From positions 1-64,000 of the forward strand of contig CAJTUF010000002.1 of NCBI GenBank assembly GCA_910579675.1: DNA of 64,000 nucleotides. Direction: 5' to 3'. Shown here piece by piece: positions 26,800 to 34,687 of this stretch (position 1 is the first letter of the stretch; the number at the start of each line of letters is the position of its first letter). Made by a program: the position numbers and the translations under genes. The notes under the pieces were generated by a model. That model searched no databases and was not told the DNA's origin. It worked only from the letters and a program-made list of their open reading frames with translations. This stretch comes from an uncultured Muribaculaceae bacterium. GTDB lineage: Bacteria > Bacteroidota > Bacteroidia > Bacteroidales > Muribaculaceae.

Positions 26800-27672
26800 A
26801 TGGATATTTCAGGACTCAAAACCATACCGATTGCCGATTTCCTTAGGCGATTGGGACATGCGCCTGTGGCTCAGAAAGGCCGTGAATTGACATACTTCGC
26901 ACCATATCGTGAGGAACATAAGCCATCTTTTTGCGTCAATGCCGAGAAGAATGTGTTTTATGACTTCGGCACCGGATGTGGTGGCGACATTTTCAAATTG
27001 GCCGGGGAGTTTATTCACTCCTCTGACTTCAAGGCCCAAGCAAAGTATATAGCCGACTCAATGAACGTACAACTGCCGATGAAGGAGCATCCTTCTTTTG
27101 TTAGCCAGCCCACTGAACCAGTTTTTCAGAATGTGGAAATTTCACGGCTTGAATCTCCAACTCTTTTGCGATACCTCGCCCAACGTGGTATTCCAAAAGA
27201 GATAGCTCAAAAGTATTGTGTAAAGGTTGACTATCAGTTACGTGGTAAAGACTATTATGCTATCGGATTTGAGAATAACGCACACGGTTACGAACTTCGC
27301 TCAGCCTTTTTTAAAGGATCTTTCCCTCCGAAGCATATCACCCATATCGCTAACGGCAATGGTCGATGCAATATCTTTGAAGGCTTCATTGACTTTCTTT
27401 CTGCTGAAAAACTCGGTTACAATGACGGCAACGACTCGTTGATTCTCAACTCCGTTTCCAACCTCCACAAGGCTCTCCCTTTCCTCTCAGATTATCCGCT
27501 CATTCTTTGCTACCTCGACAATGATGCCGCAGGTCGTGAAGCCCTCGCCAAGCTCCAAAAGGAGTTTGGTGACAGGGTCGCGGATAAGTCTTCGCTCTAT
27601 CCTGACCATAAGGATCTGAACGAATACCTTGTATCAATCTCTCCCAAGCATACTAACAAATTAAAATTCTGA
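26800..27672 (+). CDS. traP: DNA primase TraP (CHC2-like plus TOPRIM)
   Basis: This 290-residue protein has an N-terminal CHC2-like domain (about 8-70; most zinc ligands replaced, C60 remaining near FGTGCGG) and a TOPRIM domain with the Glu motif IFEGFIDFLS near 191-200 and the acidic pair CYLDNDAAGREAL near 236-248. It probably primes complementary-strand synthesis on transferred single-stranded DNA. It is preceded by the duplicated CHC2-like gene and followed by traQ after 5 nt. Confidence 0.85.
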   Translation: MDISGLKTIPIADFLRRLGHAPVAQKGRELTYFAPYREEHKPSFCVNAEKNVFYDFGTGCGGDIFKLAGEFIHSSDFKAQAKYIADSMNVQLPMKEHPSFVSQPTEPVFQNVEISRLESPTLLRYLAQRGIPKEIAQKYCVKVDYQLRGKDYYAIGFENNAHGYELRSAFFKGSFPPKHITHIANGNGRCNIFEGFIDFLSAEKLGYNDGNDSLILNSVSNLHKALPFLSDYPLILCYLDNDAAGREALAKLQKEFGDRVADKSSLYPDHKDLNEYLVSISPKHTNKLKF

Positions 27673-27677
27673 TAAAT

Positions 27678-28211
27678 ATGACAGACATTCTCAATAGAAT
27701 CGGCGCAATCCGCGTCACTCCAATCCGATTTTTCGGCTTTTGGGCAATACTTTTTGCCCTTGTATTCTCCCTCACCTCCTGTTCCGATGACCTCGATGTG
27801 CAGCAGTCATATCCCTTCACCGTGGAAGTCATGCCATACGCCGACAAAATCGCCAATGGCGAAACTATCGAACTGCGCTTTGAAATCAAGCCGGAAGGGA
27901 ACTATTCCAACACTATGTACACAATCCGCTATTTTCAATATGAGGGAAACGGCTCACTAAAGATGGTTGATGGCCCCGTATTGGTCAACAATGATCGTGT
28001 CCTCCTCGAAAGTATGACATTCCGCCTGAACTACACTGCCAAATCTTCTGATTCCCATAAATTTCTCGTTGTTATCGAGGATAACTTCGATTCCACCCCG
28101 TGGGAGCAGGCATTCGAGTTCAACAACAATGACAGCGACGACAACGGCGGTACAGGAAGTCTGGTTGTTACACCCATCAATCCCGGAACTGTAACACCCA
28201 TCGGCAAATGA
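27678..28211 (+). CDS. traQ: Conjugative transfer protein TraQ (DUF3872), probable lipoprotein
   Basis: This 177-residue protein has an N-terminal hydrophobic helix (about 19-33) leading to a lipobox-like SLTSCSDD, so C35 is probably lipidated. The mature part is a beta-rich DUF3872 domain, and the tail is Asp/Gly-rich and flexible. TraQ normally closes the Bacteroidales tra gene order. It overlaps the lysozyme start by 4 nt. An outer-membrane-linked assembly role is inferred. Confidence 0.85.
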   Translation: MTDILNRIGAIRVTPIRFFGFWAILFALVFSLTSCSDDLDVQQSYPFTVEVMPYADKIANGETIELRFEIKPEGNYSNTMYTIRYFQYEGNGSLKMVDGPVLVNNDRVLLESMTFRLNYTAKSSDSHKFLVVIEDNFDSTPWEQAFEFNNNDSDDNGGTGSLVVTPINPGTVTPIGK

Positions 28212-28735
28212 AGAAACTCCTGATACTCTTTGTGGCATTGTTCTCCATTGTGGGAACAATGCCCGGCAACGCCGCCTCACAGCGAACTGCCCCCGCTAGG
28301 GAGCAGAAAACAAAACGAAGCATAATGGAACTGCCGCTATTTGAGCGTGCAATCCTCATAATCAAGAAGTTTGAAACACTCCATAAGCCGAAACATTGGC
28401 CATATGTTGGATATGGACATCAAGTTCAGCCGGGCGAACCCTACCGCCGAGGTTGCCAAATAACCGAAGCACAGGCAGACGCACTTCTTCGCAAAGACTA
28501 TTCCAAATTCTGCGCACTGTACGAGAAATACGGCAAAGACAAATATCTCCTCGCTGCCCTCGCATACAACTGTGGACCCGGTGTAGTCAACAAGTCCAGC
28601 GTCCTACGCCTCCTCAAATCCGGCAACCGCAATATCTTCAAAGCCTACACCTCCCACTGCCACTATAAAGGCAAGAAACACAAAGGTTTGTTAATTCGGA
28701 GGCTTACGGAATTAGCCGCCCTGTTCATTCCTTAA
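28208..28735 (+). CDS. Lysozyme-like peptidoglycan hydrolase
   Basis: This 175-residue exported protein (signal peptide, cleavage near NAASQ, about 23) resembles GH24-like phage lysozymes: IIKKFETLHKPKHWPYVGYGH at about 51-71 with candidate catalytic E56, then CQITEAQADALLRKD and LAALAYNCGPG. The usual Asp/Thr of the E-x8-D-x5-T motif are not obvious. It is the last gene of the tra operon and is followed by a terminator. It likely opens the cell wall for the conjugation apparatus, as dedicated lytic enzymes do in other conjugation systems. Confidence 0.83.
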   Translation: MKKLLILFVALFSIVGTMPGNAASQRTAPAREQKTKRSIMELPLFERAILIIKKFETLHKPKHWPYVGYGHQVQPGEPYRRGCQITEAQADALLRKDYSKFCALYEKYGKDKYLLAALAYNCGPGVVNKSSVLRLLKSGNRNIFKAYTSHCHYKGKKHKGLLIRRLTELAALFIP

Positions 28736-28743
28736 TACTTTTT

Positions 28744-28784
28744 ATCCCATCTGGATTGCATTCGATTCAGATGGGATTTTTATT
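28744..28784 (+). terminator. Rho-independent terminator of the tra operon
   Basis: ATCCCATCTG (28744-28753) pairs with CAGATGGGAT (28768-28777) and is followed by a T-rich tract. It lies 9 nt after the lysozyme stop and marks the end of the transfer operon. Confidence 0.85.
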
Positions 28785-28866
28785 TAACGCTGAAAAATTA
28801 TATTGGTCAATACCGCTTGTTAAACCGGTCATAACTAAGGCCGTCTAAAATTGTAAACAAGAGATT

Positions 28867-29412
28867 ATGAAACGCTTTATTCTCAGCTTAATGCTTGTGT
28901 GCGCTATCTTTGTTGCACAAAGTCAATACTACTATCCATACGATAGTAGCAACTACTATTATGATGATTCCCCAAGCCTCATTATCCAGAAGGACAAAAT
29001 AATGGGGTGGTATGTTTCAGATATAGATGGTAAACGAATAAGCGACTATTATGAAGAGATTCGGCCATTCAGTCAAGGTCATGCAGCTGTTAAGGATAAA
29101 ATCATGGGGTGGTGCTTCATAGACCTTACCGGAAAGAAATGTACAGATTATTACAAGGAGGTTGATGACTACCATGACGGTTATGCTCTTGTGAAAGATA
29201 AGGTGATGGGCTGGACATTCATCGATGGTCAAGGCAAAAGATTAGGTTCTGATTACTTTGATGAGGCATATCCGTTCCATCGTGGAGTAGCACTCGTTAA
29301 AGATAAGGTAATGGGTTGGCATCTCCTCAACACCTCTGGTAAAAGAATAACTGACTATCACAAAACTCCATGGGATTTCAAGGCTCCAACTCCGCCACGC
29401 CGACCATGGTAA
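28867..29412 (+). CDS. Exported WG-repeat protein
   Basis: This 181-residue protein has a signal peptide (MKRFILSLMLVCAIFVAQS) and a Tyr-rich linker. Four WG-like repeats follow with near-identical KDK(I/V)MGW cores at 42-48, 76-82, 110-116 and 145-151, spaced 34-35 residues. WG repeats form small beta units in secreted or surface proteins. It is the first gene after the tra terminator, so it starts the cargo region. No partner enzyme is obvious; binding or envelope function is inferred. Confidence 0.75.
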   Translation: MKRFILSLMLVCAIFVAQSQYYYPYDSSNYYYDDSPSLIIQKDKIMGWYVSDIDGKRISDYYEEIRPFSQGHAAVKDKIMGWCFIDLTGKKCTDYYKEVDDYHDGYALVKDKVMGWTFIDGQGKRLGSDYFDEAYPFHRGVALVKDKVMGWHLLNTSGKRITDYHKTPWDFKAPTPPRRPW

Positions 29413-29465
29413 AAGTACATTTATAAGCTTCAATCATTGCGCTTCTGTCGGTTGTTATTGTATAT

Positions 29466-30977
29466 ATGAGCAAGAAATCATTCAGATTTGAAGAGCAAGA
29501 AGTAATTCATGGTCGGAAGACAATCAAGATAGGCTACCGGCGTAATGTCGTAAGAGAATTTGAGAAACTACGCAAATACACTTACGACACGATGATATTT
29601 GAAGATATTCCTATTCTAAAGGACATCAACACATGCCGGATTGATGGAGTGAAAACTCTTGTTCTTAAAGATATTGGCATTTTCGATACTGGTATATTTG
29701 CCATGAAGGATTTGGAAACCCTTATCGTTTGTGGCACCATAGGTCAACTTCGTCCGTGGGTGGTGAGCTATTGCGATAATCTGCGTACCATTATCATTGA
29801 AGCTAATGTTTTCTCTTGCGACACATATTTGTCTTTCGACCATTGTCCCAAATTGGCTCATGTTATAGTCCGTGGTACTTTCCCTGACAAACTTATTCAC
29901 GTGACTGACGACTCAAAGACATACTTCGATAATGAAACACGGCTTGTTTCCAAGATTCCTTTTGAAAATTACCGGAAGTCTTTCGATAATATATCAGATG
30001 AGAAAAAAGAGCAAGTAAGAGAGCGACTCCAACAATCTTCAAAATGGGTGACAAGACATTATGGTCGCATTCAGGAACTTGACGATGCTATAGGTGGCGG
30101 CGCATCAGATATGTGGAAATTCATTGCCGATGCTTTCGGCTCTTGGACAAGAGCGTATAAAATGAGGAAAATCGGCTGGGAATATAATGCTGAAAAAGAA
30201 CATCCTTCTGTAAAGTCATTGAAACGAAGTGCAGAATATACTCCCGGCGAATATCCCCTCCCATTCAGATTTGAGTATGCACCGGAAGATACGGAAGCAT
30301 TCCAACGCAACAGACGAATTTTCCATCTGCGGAAAATTGCCGGGAAGGGTGATGATTATATCCGAATGATGAGATTGTGCCGTTGGATTCATGTCAGCAT
30401 TCGGCATGATGGCAAAGCCGTACCCCATGTTTTGTACAATCTACGCAGTCTTATGAATGCGACGGCACGAGTTGGCAATCCCGGGAATTGCTTCGTTATG
30501 GCGATGTGTCTTAGCGAGGCCTTATTAAGTATTGGTATTAAAGCCAAATACATAAAAGGTTATCAGTTGCGTGACGACTCAAGCCAATATCATGTATTTG
30601 TTGCAGCTTGGAGTAAGAAATTAAGGAAGTGGATTTTCCTTGACCCAACTTATGGAGCATGGATCAAAGACAATAGCGGGCATCTTCTTTCACCGGCTGA
30701 AATACGATATAATCTTCTACACGATGTGCCAATGCACATCAATCCAGAAGCTGATTACAATGGCAATAGGGAATCATCCAAGACGTACCTTTCTCACTAT
30801 CTTGCACCTAATATGTACTATATGCTTGCCAATACGTATAGCCAAGATGAAACTGAGGGAGACAGCTATCATTCTCAGGGTACGTGGGTAACATTGGTTC
30901 CTAAAGGAGAAGGAAACAGGCGTTTCATATTGAATCCAACCACTGACGACGAATATTTTTGGCAACCACCCGAATAA
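29466..30977 (+). CDS. Transglutaminase-like (cysteine peptidase fold) protein
   Basis: This 503-residue protein shows an N-terminal half that reads like degenerate leucine-rich-type strands (about 40-150, repeated phrases such as VKTLVLKDIGIF and METLIVCGTIG-like sequence). A C-terminal transglutaminase-like domain has a complete triad in the expected order: C342 (GNCFVMA), H376 (YHVFVAAW) and D393 (FLDPTYGAW). No signal peptide is seen, so it probably acts in the cytoplasm. Transglutaminase-like folds include peptidases and amidases; the substrate is unknown. It lies 53 nt after the WG-repeat gene on the same strand, and its end overlaps the hsdS remnant. Confidence 0.7.
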   Translation: MSKKSFRFEEQEVIHGRKTIKIGYRRNVVREFEKLRKYTYDTMIFEDIPILKDINTCRIDGVKTLVLKDIGIFDTGIFAMKDLETLIVCGTIGQLRPWVVSYCDNLRTIIIEANVFSCDTYLSFDHCPKLAHVIVRGTFPDKLIHVTDDSKTYFDNETRLVSKIPFENYRKSFDNISDEKKEQVRERLQQSSKWVTRHYGRIQELDDAIGGGASDMWKFIADAFGSWTRAYKMRKIGWEYNAEKEHPSVKSLKRSAEYTPGEYPLPFRFEYAPEDTEAFQRNRRIFHLRKIAGKGDDYIRMMRLCRWIHVSIRHDGKAVPHVLYNLRSLMNATARVGNPGNCFVMAMCLSEALLSIGIKAKYIKGYQLRDDSSQYHVFVAAWSKKLRKWIFLDPTYGAWIKDNSGHLLSPAEIRYNLLHDVPMHINPEADYNGNRESSKTYLSHYLAPNMYYMLANTYSQDETEGDSYHSQGTWVTLVPKGEGNRRFILNPTTDDEYFWQPPE

Positions 30978-31372
30978 ATAAAATTCTAATCAAACAGAAA
31001 GTCCTTCCCATTATATGGGGTGCAGCGAAAAGATTGGACTTATATCCACAAGGAGTGCTTTCTCCGCGATATATTTGTTTCCGACCTATAGAGGGTATCG
31101 TTGATTCTGATTTTTTGGTATACTTATTTGAGTCGAAATATTGGTATCGAGAAGTATCAGAGATTTGTGTGGAGGGAGCACGGAATCACGGCCTTCTCAA
31201 TGTTTCGGTAGTTGACTTCTTCAATATGAAGCTACATCTTCCTGATCTATCTGAGCAAAAGCGAATAGCAGAAATGATGAGTGCAATTAGCGATAAAATA
31301 GAACATTCAAGTCGGCTATACACGCTATACAATGCTCAAAAGACATATCTTCTCTCCAATCTGTTTATGTGA
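30959..31372 (+). pseudogene. hsdS: Type I restriction specificity subunit (hsdS), 3' remnant
   Basis: From about residue 15 this 137-residue frame matches the C-terminal half of an HsdS target-recognition protein: LSPRYICFRPIEG, then the family signature LPDLSEQKRIAEMMSAISDKI and the coiled-coil end QKTYLLSNLF. Full HsdS proteins are about 400 residues, so the first target-recognition domain is missing. No hsdM or hsdR is nearby. Its end converges on a second hsdS remnant on the other strand, suggesting a rearranged or inverted specificity locus. Confidence 0.75.
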
Positions 31373-31544
31373 ACATATTGGAAAGCAAGAACTTCTTTTG
31401 CTCTTGATATTTACTCAGTAGTAGTTCTTCCAACTTTATCTTTTGAATGAAAGATTTGAGTATGAAGGCTATTTCTTTCTGTACTGTCAGAGGCGGTAGA
31501 AGTGCTTCTATGCGAGAAAAATTTGGATAGAACAAATAGATTAA
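31365..31544 (-). pseudogene. hsdS: Second hsdS 3' remnant, opposite strand
   Basis: Reading leftward from 31544 to a TAA at 31365-31367, about 59 codons encode the tail of an HsdS protein: IEALLPPLTVQKEIAFILK, then LLLSKYQEQKKFLLSNMFT. It shares the layout and the end motif (QKxxLLSNxF) with the plus-strand remnant, whose stop it overlaps. There is no start codon; the 5' part is gone. Tail-to-tail hsdS fragments are what remains of invertible type I specificity genes. Confidence 0.7.
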
Positions 31545-31588
31545 TTAACTCTATAATCGTTGCACCGAGACAATCTTTATATGGAATT

Positions 31589-32455
31589 TCAAATATTCAC
31601 TTGTAAACGGTATTCGCTTGGCGTTCGCTTGGTAACTCTTTCAAATTGCTCAATAAAATGAGGAACATGGTTATAACCGGATTCGTAGGCTATTTGTGCG
31701 ACAGTCAAGTTGGAATACATCAACAACTTGCAGGCGTGCTCTATACGTATTTCCGCAAGGCATTGGAAGATGCTCTTGTCTGTACGTTGTTTGAAATATC
31801 GACAAAGAGCTGATGGATTCTGTTTCACATAATCTGCAATTTCCTTCAACGAGATTTTTTCCTTGAAATGGTTGAAAAGATAAGAATATACGCGATTGAC
31901 AGGCTCATTGGTTTCCTGCAAAAGATTTGAGCTATTGTATGCTACGTCTGAAAGAATGTTTATTTTCCGGCATTGGCATAGGCGTTCCAGAATTTGAAAA
32001 AGATGGATCAACCGTACAGTGTGCTCTACCTTTTCAAGTTCTTCAAACCGCTGTAGCAAATCGTCATATAAGTTCTTGTCTGAAAAGCGTATTCCATACT
32101 GGCTTTTCTGCAATAATTCATATATGGGAAGATAGTCGGGTAATTCTCCTATAGATAAGGGGAATATGGTTGGGTGAAATTGCAACGCTATTCCGGAACT
32201 TGCTTCCGATCCTGCACCGGGATCTAATTTTGCATTACACAAATGCAAATGTGGGACATTACTTCCTATCATAGCAACATCCCCTTCCTTATAATTCCTG
32301 ACACCCTCTCCTACAAATTGCTTGCCACTTCCATGAGTAAACAGCATAATCTCATATTCGGCATGTTTATGTCGTGGCAATACGAACTTAGGGTATATGA
32401 TACGGCTACATAGTGTAGTCCTTTGATGAATGATTTTTCGTTCCAGTATAGCCAT
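31589..32455 (-). CDS. AraC-family transcriptional regulator
   Basis: This 288-residue regulator has an N-terminal cupin-like sensor domain (PRHKHAEYEIMLFTHGSG, about 24-41) and a C-terminal AraC double helix-turn-helix (SLKEIADYVKQNPSALCRYF and LTVAQIAYESGYNHVPHFI, ending with the conserved KRTPSEYR). The start at 32455 is preferred over an in-frame ATG at 32518 because two minus-strand TAnnTTTG boxes lie at 32480-32487 and 32501-32508, between the two. It is divergent from the sugar-kinase operon and probably controls it in response to a sugar-like ligand; the ligand is unknown. Confidence 0.88.
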   Translation of the reverse strand: MAILERKIIHQRTTLCSRIIYPKFVLPRHKHAEYEIMLFTHGSGKQFVGEGVRNYKEGDVAMIGSNVPHLHLCNAKLDPGAGSEASSGIALQFHPTIFPLSIGELPDYLPIYELLQKSQYGIRFSDKNLYDDLLQRFEELEKVEHTVRLIHLFQILERLCQCRKINILSDVAYNSSNLLQETNEPVNRVYSYLFNHFKEKISLKEIADYVKQNPSALCRYFKQRTDKSIFQCLAEIRIEHACKLLMYSNLTVAQIAYESGYNHVPHFIEQFERVTKRTPSEYRLQVNI

Positions 32456-32479
32456 ATTCTGTGATTTTGATTCGTGCTG

Positions 32480-32543
32480 CAAATATAACGAAATAAATAG
32501 CAAATATATTGTAATCATATCTCGAAAAATCGCCCTAATTTTG
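32480..32543. promoter_or_regulatory. Divergent promoters between the AraC regulator and the kinase operon
   Basis: Minus-strand -7 boxes TATATTTG (CAAATATA at 32480-32487 and again at 32501-32508) face the regulator. A plus-strand TAATTTTG at 32536-32543 faces the kinase gene, 32 nt before its ATG. The 120-bp gap is AT-rich and is the natural place for AraC binding sites. Confidence 0.55.
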
Positions 32544-32575
32544 CAGCATCAATTTAAAACTACAACAATCAGCAT

Positions 32576-33466
32576 ATGAATCATATAGCGGTCGGCATAG
32601 GAGAAGTCTTATGGGATATATTCTCCAACAGGCGAACGATAGGCGGAGCTCCTGCCAATTTCGTATATCACACAGCACAACTCGGACTCAATAGTTATAT
32701 TGTGAGTGCTGTAGGTAATGATGTGTTGGGAGAAGAAGCGGAAAGGGTATTGAAAAGTAAAGGCATTGAATCCCGTATTCTGCGCACTGATTATCCTACG
32801 GGAACAGTAATGATTAGTCTGGATAAACAAGGGGTTCCAAGATATGACTTTCAAGAACAAACTGCATGGGATAACATTACTTTCAATGACGAGATGGCAC
32901 GACTTGCCAAACATACGAATATTGTATGTTTCGGTTCGCTGGCTCAAAGGAATATCAAAAGCCGCAATGTCATATATCAATTCCTTAAAACGATGCCGGA
33001 TACGGACAATACATTTAAGGTATTCGATATCAATCTCAGGCAAAAATTCTTCAGCAAGGAGCTGATCCACGATTCTTTATCGCTCTGCAACATTTTGAAG
33101 ATAAACGATGAAGAGTTGGATACAGTGAGCAAAATGTTTGATATAGGCACATGCTCTCCGCAAAAACAATGCGTTGCATTATTAAAACAGTATAATCTGA
33201 AAATGATTATATTGACTTGTGGAATAAATGGTAGTTATATCATTATGCCTGAATCGGTTTCTTTTCAGGCAACCCCCGAAACAGAGGTGGCTGATACGGT
33301 GGGGGCAGGAGATGCGTTTACCGCAACATTCTGCTCGGCTTTATGCTATAAAAAAAGTGTTTCGGAAGCACATAGATTGGCAGTAGATCTATCTGCTTAT
33401 GTATGTTCGCAGCATGGTTCGATGCCGGCAATACCGGATGAATTGAAATATAAAATCATACAGTAA
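32576..33466 (+). CDS. PfkB-family carbohydrate kinase (fructokinase-like)
   Basis: This 296-residue sugar kinase has the N-terminal GGAPAN motif (23-28) of ribokinase/fructokinase enzymes and the C-terminal ATP and anion-hole motif DTVGAGDAF (240-248), with catalytic base D246. The overall length and the GIGEVLWDIF start fit bacterial fructokinases, but the sugar cannot be assigned. It is first in a seven-gene operon-like run with a HAD phosphatase, a VOC protein, a RibB-AroE fusion, an exporter and an aldo/keto reductase. It is probably induced by the divergent AraC regulator. Confidence 0.87.
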   Translation: MNHIAVGIGEVLWDIFSNRRTIGGAPANFVYHTAQLGLNSYIVSAVGNDVLGEEAERVLKSKGIESRILRTDYPTGTVMISLDKQGVPRYDFQEQTAWDNITFNDEMARLAKHTNIVCFGSLAQRNIKSRNVIYQFLKTMPDTDNTFKVFDINLRQKFFSKELIHDSLSLCNILKINDEELDTVSKMFDIGTCSPQKQCVALLKQYNLKMIILTCGINGSYIIMPESVSFQATPETEVADTVGAGDAFTATFCSALCYKKSVSEAHRLAVDLSAYVCSQHGSMPAIPDELKYKIIQ

Positions 33467-33494
33467 TGGGAATTATGGAAAACAATCTATAAAA

Positions 33495-34274
33495 TTGATA
33501 GCATCTGACATGGACGGAACTCTTTTAGATTCGGCTGGCAGGTTGCATCCGGAGTTCTTCTCTGTATTTGAGAATCTGAAAGAAAAGGGTGTCGTGTTTG
33601 TTGCAGCAAGCGGCAGACAATACTATAACCTGCTGAAACTTTTCAACAGGATAAAGGACGATATCATCTTTATTGCAGAAAACGGAACTTATGTGGTTTC
33701 AAAGTCACAAGAATTATTGGTTGTCGATATTCCGTCAGAAGAGGTACATGAAGTCGTCCGGGAAGTGAGAAAGATAAAGGGAGCATATCCAGTATTATGC
33801 GGCAAGAATAAGGCATATATTGAAGATGAAGACATTGAATTTGTAAGACAAGCCCGTACTTATTATGAACGGTGCGAAATCGTACCGGATTTGTTGGATG
33901 TCAAGGATGATACATTTCTCAAAATAGCGATATATGACTTCGATGGTTCATCGGTAAACAGTTATCCTGTTTTGCGGCATTTCAACGGAACTCTAAAAGT
34001 AGTGGTGTCTGGACTGAATTGGCTTGACATAAGTCATCGTGATGCGAATAAAGGTAATGCACTAAAGTTCATTCAGAACCATTTGTCGGTGAAAGCGGAT
34101 GAATGCATGGCTTTTGGTGATCAGATGAACGATGCGGAAATGCTTCAAACAGTATCTTATAGTTACTGTATGGCAAATTCATCGGATGAATTAAAAAGTT
34201 TCGCACGTTATATGGCTCCGTCCAATGACGAAGACGGTGTATTGCATATAATCAAAAGAATCGTTCTTAAATAG
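33495..34274 (+). CDS. HAD-superfamily Cof-type phosphatase
   Basis: This phosphatase of about 260 residues has motif I SDMDGTLLDS (nucleophile Asp at residue 5 counted from 33495), a C2-type cap and motif IV FGDQMNDAEML near residue 213, so it is a Cof-like hydrolase of sugar phosphates or related compounds. The start is uncertain. TTG at 33495 is used, but the family phrase IKLIASDMDGT continues in frame upstream without an ATG, while the nearby ATGs (33467, 33474) are in another frame that stops after a few codons. This suggests a non-ATG start or a small frameshift at the 5' end. Confidence 0.83.
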   Translation: MIASDMDGTLLDSAGRLHPEFFSVFENLKEKGVVFVAASGRQYYNLLKLFNRIKDDIIFIAENGTYVVSKSQELLVVDIPSEEVHEVVREVRKIKGAYPVLCGKNKAYIEDEDIEFVRQARTYYERCEIVPDLLDVKDDTFLKIAIYDFDGSSVNSYPVLRHFNGTLKVVVSGLNWLDISHRDANKGNALKFIQNHLSVKADECMAFGDQMNDAEMLQTVSYSYCMANSSDELKSFARYMAPSNDEDGVLHIIKRIVLK

Positions 34275-34282
34275 ATACACGT

Positions 34283-34678
34283 ATGGATATAAAGAGAAAA
34301 ATTACCGGGATTCAACATGTCGGGATACCTACCAATGATATGCAAAAGAGCATACGCTTTTATAAAGAGCTTGGTTTTGAAGTGGTATGGCAAACCATCA
34401 ATGAACAAAACGGTGAATCTGTAGTCTTTTTGCAGTTAGGAAACCTGATTATGGAGATTTATGAAAGCCAACAGGCTGCAATGAAAACCGGGGCGATAGA
34501 TCACATCGCTTTGGACGTGACGGACATTGATTCCATATTTTCTATGGTAAAAGATGCCGGTTTCCAATGTTTGGATGAGCATGTACAGTTCTTGCCATTT
34601 TGGAAACATGGAGTCCGGTTTTTCACAATAATCGGCCCCAACAAAGAAAAAATAGAATTCTGTGAGAAGAAACTATAA
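34283..34678 (+). CDS. VOC-superfamily (glyoxalase-like) protein
   Basis: This 131-residue protein has two beta-alpha-beta-beta-beta halves typical of the vicinal oxygen chelate fold. Metal ligands are visible: H in IQHVGIPTND near residue 12, E in IMEIYES near 57, H in AIDHIALDV near 72 and E in KIEFCE near 126. It could be a glyoxalase, an epimerase or a resistance-type protein. It lies between the phosphatase and the RibB-AroE gene (8-9 nt gaps), so a step in the same pathway, perhaps handling a reactive dicarbonyl, is an inference. Confidence 0.78.
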   Translation: MDIKRKITGIQHVGIPTNDMQKSIRFYKELGFEVVWQTINEQNGESVVFLQLGNLIMEIYESQQAAMKTGAIDHIALDVTDIDSIFSMVKDAGFQCLDEHVQFLPFWKHGVRFFTIIGPNKEKIEFCEKKL

Positions 34679-34687
34679 AAAAATAAA

